Assembly: GCF_001548235.1 (NCBI RefSeq) | Contig: NZ_AP014938.1 | Location: 2,170,001-2,234,000 of the forward strand | Length of the DNA: 64,000 nt | Source: Rothia mucilaginosa | Lineage (GTDB): Bacteria > Actinomycetota > Actinomycetes > Actinomycetales > Micrococcaceae | Direction of reading: 5' to 3' | Shown: one piece after another, positions 51,145-57,952 of the stretch | Numbering within the stretch: position 1 is the first letter of the stretch | How the letters are laid out: each line of letters begins with the position of its first letter | Made by a program: the position numbers and the translations under genes | Notes under the pieces: model-generated | The model's database searches: none | The model's input: the letters and a program-made list of their open reading frames with translations, nothing else | Told to the model about the DNA's origin: nothing

Positions 51145-52692
51145 GTGACTAATGGTCATGAAGTGAACCCCCTCAGGGATACTCGCGACCGCCGCATTAC
51201 CCGCATTGCGGGGCCGTCCGCGCTCGTCTTCTTTGGCGTGACCGGCGACCTTGCCCGCAAGAAGCTGCTTCCGGCAGTGTATGACCTCATGAACCGCGGT
51301 TTGCTCCCGCCGAGCTTCGGCCTCGTCGGCTTCGGCCGCCGCCCCTGGAGCGATGACGACTTCCGCGCCTACGTGCGCGAATCCGTTGAGGCAAACGCCC
51401 GCACCCCCTTCCGCGAGGACGTGTGGAACCAGTTCCAGCAGGGCATGCGATTCGTTGAAGGTGCCTTTGACGACGACGCAGCCTTCGAAAAGCTCAAGAG
51501 CACCCTTACCGAACTCGACGAGCGTGGCGCCCACGGCAACCACGCCTTCTACCTGTCCATCCCGCCGAAGGCATTCGAGCAGGTTCTCACCAAGCTCGCC
51601 GAGCACGGCCTCGCATCGCGCGATGAGGATACCGTCAACCCCGTCGACGGTTGGCGCCGCGTGGTCATCGAGAAGCCCTTCGGCCACAACCTTGAAAGCG
51701 CCCGCGAGCTGAACTCCATCGTGGAGGCGGTCTTCCCGCCCGACGCGGTGTTCCGTATCGACCACTACCTGGGCAAGGAAACCGTGCAGAACATCCTTGC
51801 AATGCGTTTCTCCAACCAGATGTTCGAACCGCTCTGGAACTCCAACTACGTTGACCACGTCCAGATCACCATGGCCGAAGACATCGGCATCGGCTCCCGC
51901 GCAGGCTACTACGACGGTGTGGGTGCAGCCCGCGACGTCATCCAGAACCACCTGCTGCAGCTGCTCGCCCTCACCGCTATGGAAGAGCCCCTCAGCCTCG
52001 ACGCCAAGCACCTGCGCGCCGAGAAGGCTAAGGTCCTCGAAGCAGTCCGCATTGACGACCTGCCGAACTCCTTCGCGATTGGCCAGTACGCCGCAGGTTA
52101 CCAGGGTGGCGAGCACGTCAACGGCTTCTTCGACGAAAACGACATCCCCGCAGACTCCCGCACCGAAACCTTCGCCGCACTGAAGGTATCCATCGCAAAC
52201 CGCCGCTGGGAAGGCACCCCCTTCTACCTGCGTGCCGGCAAGCGACTGGGCCGCCGAGTCACCGAAATCGCCGTGATCTTCAAGAAGTCCTCCGACCGTC
52301 TCTTCGGCGAACGTGAAAACCCGCAGGTCGGCCAGAACGCCATCGTCATCCGTGTGCAGCCCGACGAAGGCATGACCATCCGCTTCTCCGCGAAGGTGCC
52401 CGGCACCCAGATGGAAATCCGCGACGTCAACATGGACTTCGGCTACGGCCACTCCTTCACCGAAGAGTCCCCCGAAGCGTACGAACGCCTCATCCTGGAC
52501 GTTCTGCTCGGTGAGCCGCCGCTGTTCCCCCGCCACGAAGAAGTTGAGCTCTCCTGGAAGATCCTCGACCCCTTCGAAGAGTACTGGGAAGAAAACCGCA
52601 TTAAGCCTGAACCCTACGAGTCCGGTTCGTGGGGTCCGCGTTCGGCACACGAGATGCTCGAACGCGACAACCGCGCTTGGAGGCGCCCGTGA
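51145..52692 (+). CDS. zwf: glucose-6-phosphate 1-dehydrogenase
   Basis: 515 residues. It oxidises glucose-6-phosphate to 6-phosphogluconolactone and yields NADPH. GTG 51145 follows AAAGGA at 7 nt; the longer frame from 51010 is unsupported. Seen: ALVFFGVTGDLARKKLLPAVYDL (nucleotide binding), EKPFGHNLESA, the signature RIDHYLGKETVQNILAMRF with the catalytic His-Tyr-Lys, and PFYLRAGKRLGRR. Its stop overlaps the opcA start (GTGA, 52689-52692). Confidence 0.97.
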   Translation: MTNGHEVNPLRDTRDRRITRIAGPSALVFFGVTGDLARKKLLPAVYDLMNRGLLPPSFGLVGFGRRPWSDDDFRAYVRESVEANARTPFREDVWNQFQQGMRFVEGAFDDDAAFEKLKSTLTELDERGAHGNHAFYLSIPPKAFEQVLTKLAEHGLASRDEDTVNPVDGWRRVVIEKPFGHNLESARELNSIVEAVFPPDAVFRIDHYLGKETVQNILAMRFSNQMFEPLWNSNYVDHVQITMAEDIGIGSRAGYYDGVGAARDVIQNHLLQLLALTAMEEPLSLDAKHLRAEKAKVLEAVRIDDLPNSFAIGQYAAGYQGGEHVNGFFDENDIPADSRTETFAALKVSIANRRWEGTPFYLRAGKRLGRRVTEIAVIFKKSSDRLFGERENPQVGQNAIVIRVQPDEGMTIRFSAKVPGTQMEIRDVNMDFGYGHSFTEESPEAYERLILDVLLGEPPLFPRHEEVELSWKILDPFEEYWEENRIKPEPYESGSWGPRSAHEMLERDNRAWRRP

Positions 52693-53675
52693 TCTCGCAC
52701 CTGCATAACACCACCGTTTCCGCCATCAACAAGGAACTGAGCCACCTGGCGGCAGCCAACGGTAGCCTCAGCAGCGGACGAGTACTCACCCTCGTGGTCC
52801 TCGCGGAAAAGGGCCACTCCCGCGAGGCCATGCGCGCGGCAATTCGTGCATCCCACGAGCACCCGAGCCGCGTCATCGTGCACATTTCGCATGACCCGCT
52901 CGACCCCGACCAGCTGGATGCAGAAATCCACCTCGGCGGTGATACCGGCGCGTCCGAGATGATTGTTCTGCGCGGCTGGGGTAGCGCATCCCGCCCGACT
53001 GAGGCGCTGATTTCCGGTCTACTACTGCCGGACTCGCCGATTGTGGTCTGGTGGCCGCACTCGGTTCCGGAGAACCCCGCGCAGCACTCCATCGGTCGTA
53101 TCGCTCAGCGTCGCATCACCGACTCTGCGCGCGCAGAAGACCCGAAGGAAGCTCTCAAGCACCTCGCCGAGGTGTACCGCGCCGGCGACACCGACCTGGC
53201 GTGGACCCGCCTCACCCTGTGGCGCACCCAGCTGGCTGCGCTCCTGGAGCAGGTGCCTTCCTCCCCCGTACGCCGCGTGGTTGTGTGGGGTTCGAGCAAG
53301 TCCCCGTCCGTGGTGCTGCTCGGTACCTGGCTCGGTTGGAAGCTCAACGCACCCGTGCACCTGGCGACCATCGGTGCGGCAAACCGCGGCCTGTACCGCG
53401 TCAGCATCGAGCGTGAAGACGGTTCCGTGACCATGTTCCGCCCCGGTATTTCCGTGGCGACCGTTTCCACCCCGTACGCGCCCGATCAGCAGATTGCGCT
53501 GCCGGTGCGTACCCTCGCCGAGTGCATCTCTGAGGAACTGCGCCGCCTCGACCCGGACGACACCTACGGTGACGTGCTGAAGCAGGCACTGCGCACCGTA
53601 ACCCTCGTCGATGACACCTGCCAGCCTGAAGACATGCTGGACCTCGAAGAATACCCGGAGGTTTTCGATGCCTAA
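52689..53675 (+). CDS. opcA: glucose-6-phosphate dehydrogenase assembly protein OpcA
   Basis: 328 residues from GTG 52689, which overlaps the zwf stop and has GGAGG upstream. OpcA is needed for assembly and redox control of Zwf in Actinobacteria and cyanobacteria. Typical pieces: TLVVLAEKGHSREAMRAAIRASHEHPSRVIVHI, GGDTGASEMIVLRGWG, LLLPDSPIVVWWPHSVPENPA, and SIEREDGSVTMFRPG. Its end overlaps pgl by 8 bp, so zwf, opcA and pgl are translationally coupled. Confidence 0.94.
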   Translation: MISHLHNTTVSAINKELSHLAAANGSLSSGRVLTLVVLAEKGHSREAMRAAIRASHEHPSRVIVHISHDPLDPDQLDAEIHLGGDTGASEMIVLRGWGSASRPTEALISGLLLPDSPIVVWWPHSVPENPAQHSIGRIAQRRITDSARAEDPKEALKHLAEVYRAGDTDLAWTRLTLWRTQLAALLEQVPSSPVRRVVVWGSSKSPSVVLLGTWLGWKLNAPVHLATIGAANRGLYRVSIEREDGSVTMFRPGISVATVSTPYAPDQQIALPVRTLAECISEELRRLDPDDTYGDVLKQALRTVTLVDDTCQPEDMLDLEEYPEVFDA

Positions 53676-54777
53676 GATTCAGAACATGGGCGCATCCACC
53701 CCCACCCTGGTGGCGCACCCGACCCGCGAGGCCCTCGCAGCGGACGCGGTGACCCGCATCCTCGACATCATTGAGCACGTGCTCTCTGAGCGCACGATTG
53801 CCCACATTTCGCTGACCGGCGGCACCATGGGTATCGCCACCTTGAAGGCGTGGGCTGAGAACGAGCGTGTGAAGGATATCGACTGGTCCCGCGTGCACTT
53901 CTGGTTCTCCGATGAGCGTTACGTGCCCGAACGTAGCCCCGAACGTAATGACGGTCAGGCTATTGAGGCACTGCTCGCTCCCCTGCTTTCGCACGGCCTG
54001 GTTGTGGGCAATGTGCACCGTATGGGCCCGTCCGATATTTTCACCGGTCTTGAGGCTGCCGCCGAGCACTACGCTTTCGAGATGCGCGACTACGCCGGTT
54101 CCGCACCGGCTGTGAGCGTGCAGATGCCCGAGGGCGCAACCGAACTGCCGCTGGCTGGCGGTCACGGTGGCGGCGCAGGTCACGAGCACGGCGGCTCCGG
54201 CGGCTGTGGTTGCGGTGGCGGCGGTTGCGGTGGCGGCGGTTGCGGTTCTTCCGCACCCGAGCAGTCCATCGAAGAGACTACCCTCGACGAATTTGACGCT
54301 GAGGCTGCTGAGCCCGCAGGTGGTTGCGGATGCGGCGGCGGAGGCTGCGGTGGTGGCGGTGGCGGCCAGTGGCCCGCACCGGTCTTTGACATCACCCTGC
54401 TGGGCATGGGCCCGGACGGTCACATTGCGTCCCTGTTCCCGGGCCGTAAGCAGGTTCTGCTGGGTACCGGTCTGCCGGAGGACCCGGTTGAGGGCGGTAA
54501 GGCTGTGACCGTGATGGTTTCTGATTCGCCGAAGCCACCGGCTGAGCGTGTGTCGGTGACCCTGCCGATTATCAACAATTCGCGTCACGTGTTCTTCCTC
54601 ATCACCGGTGAGGATAAGCAGGATGCGACCAGCCGCCTGCTGGCTGGCGCGAAGCTGGACGCTGAGGACCTGAATGCTGAGCTGCTGCTGGAAACCCCGG
54701 CGGTGGGTGCGCGCGGTAAGAAGCAGACCCTGATTTTTGCAACCGAGGAGTCGCTGGCTCCTGAGAACCGCCCGTAA
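53668..54777 (+). CDS. pgl: 6-phosphogluconolactonase with Gly/Cys/His-rich insert
   Basis: 369 residues against about 250 in the family. It hydrolyses the lactone made by Zwf. ATG 53668 lies inside the opcA end with GGAGG 5 nt upstream. Family motifs are intact on both sides: SLTGGTMGIATLKAW, HFWFSDERYVPERSPERN (81-95), then ITLLGMGPDGHIASLFPG (242-258). Residues 164-233 are an insert: GGHGGGAGHEHGG, two blocks of CGCGGGGCGGGG type with seven Cys in all, separated by an acidic linker (EETTLDEFDAEAAEPA). The DNA there is made of 15-bp GGC/TGC-rich units. It could bind metal or be an expanded linker; the enzyme is probably still active. Confidence 0.93.
   Translation: MPKIQNMGASTPTLVAHPTREALAADAVTRILDIIEHVLSERTIAHISLTGGTMGIATLKAWAENERVKDIDWSRVHFWFSDERYVPERSPERNDGQAIEALLAPLLSHGLVVGNVHRMGPSDIFTGLEAAAEHYAFEMRDYAGSAPAVSVQMPEGATELPLAGGHGGGAGHEHGGSGGCGCGGGGCGGGGCGSSAPEQSIEETTLDEFDAEAAEPAGGCGCGGGGCGGGGGGQWPAPVFDITLLGMGPDGHIASLFPGRKQVLLGTGLPEDPVEGGKAVTVMVSDSPKPPAERVSVTLPIINNSRHVFFLITGEDKQDATSRLLAGAKLDAEDLNAELLLETPAVGARGKKQTLIFATEESLAPENRP
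54157..54366 (+). repeat. coding microsatellite-like insert in pgl
   Basis: In-frame GGC/GGT/TGC-rich repeat tracts encode residues 164-233 of Pgl. Two blocks (about 54205-54250 and 54322-54366) share TGCGGTGGCGGCGGT-like 15-bp units. Confidence 0.85.
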
Positions 54778-54815
54778 GGTTCCGGTTCTGGCGCGGTTCT
54801 GAACTGCATCAAGAT

Positions 54816-54863
54816 AAAGAGTGGAGCCCCGGATTGTTTCGACTATCCGGGGCTCCACTCTTT
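54816..54863. terminator. bidirectional terminator between pgl and the TerD-like gene
   Basis: A perfect 19-bp stem with AAAGAG/CTCTTT ends and a 10-nt loop. It serves the convergent transcripts that end at 54777 (plus) and 54875 (minus). Confidence 0.92.
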
Positions 54864-54874
54864 ACTACGCCCGC

Positions 54875-57505
54875 CTACTTTTCAGCAGCGGCAGGATTCT
54901 GCGACTGCTGTTCCTGGGGCTCCTCCGCTTCATCCTCGAAGCCCACGTACAGTGCCGCCAGCGACGGAACCGTCGCCTCCAGCACCTCCTGCGCCTCCTC
55001 GGGGCTCGGGGCGAGCTTCGCGCCGGTCAGCTGCAGGTACTCGCGCACCGTCATGGGCTGCGCCCAATCGAAGTGCTCACGCACGGCAGTAATGTTCGCG
55101 CCGGACTGCAGCACGTTAATGCCGCGGGCAAGACCGATATCCGTCACCTTCACGATGGCATCGGTCTCCTCCGGGATGTCGTACGGGTCGCGGTTCTGCA
55201 GGTCCACAATGAACGGCAGCACGCCGCGGCTCTCAGCGCGCAGGGTGAACTTGGTGTGCACCTGGCTCACCTCGTGCACCTCGCCCACACCCACGGCGGG
55301 TACCACCATGAAGCCCGCCTGCAGGTCGTTCACCGCGTCCAGGGTGCGCGCCTCTCCGAAGCCGGAGTACAGCTGCACCACCGGCACGAGGTAGCACACC
55401 TCCGCCTTGAGCGCCTTGCGTGCCTCAATGTCGATGTACTCCCAGGCGCCGCCGGTACCGTCGGTAATGTCGCCAGAATGGTGCGCGTAAATGGCGCCCT
55501 GACTGTTCTTCGCGGTCTGCGACCAGTAGCTGATCTTGTCCATGTAGTTGCCTTCGGCGTCAAACATCATCAGCGACAGGTCAATGTCCACGCCCTCATC
55601 CCAGAAGCAGAAGAGGCGAATCACGCCGGTGGGCGACAGGTGCACCGTCGAGGTGTTGTAGCGGCCCATACCGTCCAGGGAGGGGCGGGCGCTGCGGGTG
55701 TTCAGCGGCATGATCGTATCGCCCACCTGCTCGGGCAGGTAGATGCTGGTCTCGGCAAGGCGACCGGACAGGCCGATCTCGACCAGGCGCTCCAGCAGGT
55801 CCAGCACCGCCGGGCTGTACTCGCGCGCCGGAATCATGGTGGCGATACCGGTTTTGGACAGGTTCATGCGCTGCGGGGCGGCAGGCTGAGCCTTCTGAGC
55901 GGAAGTCGCGGCACGCTGAGTGTTTCGCGGGCTCTCGGGGACAGAGGTGTGCGGGTTAGACAGGCCGGCGTTACGGTCAAAGAACGAGCCCAGCGGGTTC
56001 GGGATGCCCGCGTTCTGCATGAGGTTCTGAACCCTGGCGACGCCCTCCGCGTTGCGGCGCGCATAGTCGGCCATCTCCCGGTCCTCCTGCACCGCCACAG
56101 GGTTGGCGGGGCGTTCCTTCGGCGGGTTCGCGAGCGCGTTACGCTGCAGGGTCACCAGGTTGCGGATCTGCACCAGGATGGGCGCGGAAACGCGCGGCGC
56201 CACGGCGGCGAACGCGTCAAAGATGACCTGCTGGCCGGGGCTCGGGGCGGTGTCGATGCCGTAGCGGGGCGCTTCGAAAGCATCCAGGGCGCGCACCAGC
56301 TGGCGTGCGAACACGCCGGGGCGGGTCGAGAGCAGACGTGCCACGTTCTGCGCATCCCGAGTTGCGTAGGCGCGGTCCACCAGTGATTCGAAGCTGTACA
56401 CCTCGCCGCGGTACAGGTCGTCAGCCCAGCGGCTCAGCGCGGTCAGTGACGGGTAGTCGCCGGGGTGAACCGCCTTGACGAGGCGCTTGTACATTTCGGC
56501 GGCGGGTGCGCTGTCGTAGCGGGCACCGACCGGGTCAGCCTCCAGTACCCGGTTGAGCAGGTGCGCGATGCGGGTGCGTTCGCTACGGCGCAGCTTCAGG
56601 CGCGGCGCGATGCTCAGGCTCAGGTCCCCCACCGTGCCGTTGAAACGCAGACGCGAGTAGGCGGCGGCGAGGGCGAGCGCCTCCTTCATGGTGCGCAGGT
56701 GCTCAGCGTCTTCGGGGTGCAGGCAGGCGGCGATGAACACGCGGTTTTCGCGGCTGCTATTTTCCGGTCGGGCAGCCGGCAGCGCGTCATGCTGGGAGAG
56801 GAAACGGCGCAACGCCACAAGGTCGCGCTGGTCGGTCTGGTTGTACGCCTGCTGCTGACCGAGCAGCTGCTGGTAGAGGGCACCCGCCATGATCAGGGCG
56901 TTCTGCACGCCGCTGACCATCTGCAGGGGTCGGCGGTTGCGTTCCATGCTGGTGAAGTTGGAGCGACTCATCGGCTGCTGCCACTCGTAGGGCACGTAGT
57001 TCTCGGGCAGGCCGCCAAGGATACGCTCGGTGCCGTCCGGGTTGTAGTACGGGTTGGAGAGGTAGTGCATGATCTGCTCGGTGTAGCGCTGCTCGTCGGT
57101 GAGCGTCAGGGCGCGCAAATCAAAGTCGCGGCGGAACACGCGGCCGGGGCGGTACCCGTATTCGTAGGACCAGATGGTTGCGAACAGGGCGAATTCGTTG
57201 GCGCTGGCGTTCAGTGCCTGGGCGAGGGACTCAGGGCTGAGGGTCAGACCGCAATCGCTCAGGACGGATACTCGCCCCAGGTCGGTGTCGAATGCGCCGG
57301 AGTGGTGCAGCTCGTTAATGCTCGAGTAGTTCGAGCGGTAGTAGGGGCCGTCCAGGTCGGTGAAGACGTACACGCCGTAGCGGCGCATCAGGATGAGGCG
57401 CACGAGGGGGCTGAGGCCCTCGGGCGCTTCGCCGTGAAGGTAGGCGGACTCGTTGAGGTAGGGTGATTCCTGCAGGTAGGGGGATGCGTCGTAGGGAGTG
57501 GTCAC
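54875..57505 (-). CDS. large protein with C-terminal TerD-like domain
   Basis: 876 residues. GTG 57505 follows AAAGGA at 6 nt. Residues 8-23 are a six-residue repeat (SPYLQE, SPYLNE, SAYLHG). The middle (25-500) is mostly helical, with no catalytic motif I recognise. A Pro/Asn/Ser linker (500-545) precedes a C-terminal domain (about 620-775) that follows the TerD pattern: IRLFCFWDEGVDIDLSLMMFDAEGNYMDKISYW, then HHSGDITDGTGGAWEYIDIEARKALKAEVCYLVPVVQLYSG. It resembles the MXAN_6230/SCO0854 family as I remember it, but I see no RING cysteines. TerD domains bind calcium and occur in stress and conflict systems. It is last in the cluster, after a 447-bp gap. Confidence 0.7.
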   Translation of the reverse strand: MTTPYDASPYLQESPYLNESAYLHGEAPEGLSPLVRLILMRRYGVYVFTDLDGPYYRSNYSSINELHHSGAFDTDLGRVSVLSDCGLTLSPESLAQALNASANEFALFATIWSYEYGYRPGRVFRRDFDLRALTLTDEQRYTEQIMHYLSNPYYNPDGTERILGGLPENYVPYEWQQPMSRSNFTSMERNRRPLQMVSGVQNALIMAGALYQQLLGQQQAYNQTDQRDLVALRRFLSQHDALPAARPENSSRENRVFIAACLHPEDAEHLRTMKEALALAAAYSRLRFNGTVGDLSLSIAPRLKLRRSERTRIAHLLNRVLEADPVGARYDSAPAAEMYKRLVKAVHPGDYPSLTALSRWADDLYRGEVYSFESLVDRAYATRDAQNVARLLSTRPGVFARQLVRALDAFEAPRYGIDTAPSPGQQVIFDAFAAVAPRVSAPILVQIRNLVTLQRNALANPPKERPANPVAVQEDREMADYARRNAEGVARVQNLMQNAGIPNPLGSFFDRNAGLSNPHTSVPESPRNTQRAATSAQKAQPAAPQRMNLSKTGIATMIPAREYSPAVLDLLERLVEIGLSGRLAETSIYLPEQVGDTIMPLNTRSARPSLDGMGRYNTSTVHLSPTGVIRLFCFWDEGVDIDLSLMMFDAEGNYMDKISYWSQTAKNSQGAIYAHHSGDITDGTGGAWEYIDIEARKALKAEVCYLVPVVQLYSGFGEARTLDAVNDLQAGFMVVPAVGVGEVHEVSQVHTKFTLRAESRGVLPFIVDLQNRDPYDIPEETDAIVKVTDIGLARGINVLQSGANITAVREHFDWAQPMTVREYLQLTGAKLAPSPEEAQEVLEATVPSLAALYVGFEDEAEEPQEQQSQNPAAAEK

Positions 57506-57526
57506 GGGTCGTCCTTTCCGTTGGTC

Positions 57527-57817
57527 TCACCCGGCTGTCACCGTCGGTGGTGTGTTTATGTTCTTATCGTAGCGGTGTGGGTGCGGGTTGTCGCTGGGTT
57601 TGGTCATCGGTGACCTGCGGGGGCAACAGGCGGTTACGTAAGCGGAGCCTGGGCGGTGTTTATCCGTCGCCTGCTTATCCGCCGAGTGCTTGTCCATCAG
57701 CCGCTTATCTGTCAGCCGCGTGGGAACGGGGTTAAAAGAAAAATGGCGGGAAGCGAAGAATCCGACAAATATAAGAAAAAGATATTTCAGAAAGTAGGAC
57801 TCTTCATGATCCGCCAT
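57527..57817 (-). CDS. possible small membrane protein with pentapeptide repeat
   Basis: 96 residues. ATG 57817 is 7 nt after a TACTCT hexamer that has TTGACC 18 nt further upstream, so a leaderless message is possible. Residues 11-25 (KYLFLIFVGFFASRH) form a hydrophobic helix. Then come four units of five residues sharing Asp-Lys (TDKRL, MDKHS, ADKQA, TDKHR), encoded by 15-bp repeats kept in frame. The rest is Pro/Thr-rich. It ends 22 bp before the TerD-like gene on the same strand. The repeat and promoter argue for a gene, composition and lack of homology that I can name argue against. Confidence 0.35.
   Translation of the reverse strand: MADHEESYFLKYLFLIFVGFFASRHFSFNPVPTRLTDKRLMDKHSADKQATDKHRPGSAYVTACCPRRSPMTKPSDNPHPHRYDKNINTPPTVTAG
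57658..57717. repeat. four imperfect 15-bp tandem units
   Basis: Units GCTTATCCGCCGAGT-like at 57658, 57673, 57688 and 57703. The 15-bp length preserves reading frame in the minus-strand ORF 57527-57817. Confidence 0.75.
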
Positions 57818-57824
57818 TGCTTAT

Positions 57825-57854
57825 AGAGTACTCCCGCCCCGCGACGGTGGTCAA
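57825..57854 (-). promoter_or_regulatory. candidate promoter upstream of the small ORF and TerD-like gene
   Basis: On the minus strand TTGACC (57854-57849), 18-nt spacer, TACTCT (57830-57825). It would start transcription at about 57817, the ATG of the small ORF. Confidence 0.45.
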
Positions 57855-57894
57855 GCCGTTTCGTCACCGAAGCATGCTCGGGGGTTTTCCACCC

Positions 57895-57935
57895 GCCGGT
57901 GAGGCTCTAGCTAAGGGGCAAGTAGCATCACCGGC
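57895..57935. terminator. hairpin after the 969-residue gene
   Basis: GCCGGTGA/TCACCGGC stem with a long loop, 18 nt after the stop at 57953. The T6 tract is on the plus-strand side, so minus-strand termination is uncertain. Confidence 0.4.
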
Positions 57936-57952
57936 AGGTAGGTTTTTTCGGG

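Larger units (their letters stand above)
57506..57952. other. 447-bp region between the 969-residue gene and the TerD-like gene
   Basis: Holds a candidate minus-strand promoter (57825-57854), a possible leaderless small gene (57527-57817) with an in-frame 15-bp minisatellite, and a hairpin at 57895-57935. Confidence 0.6.
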
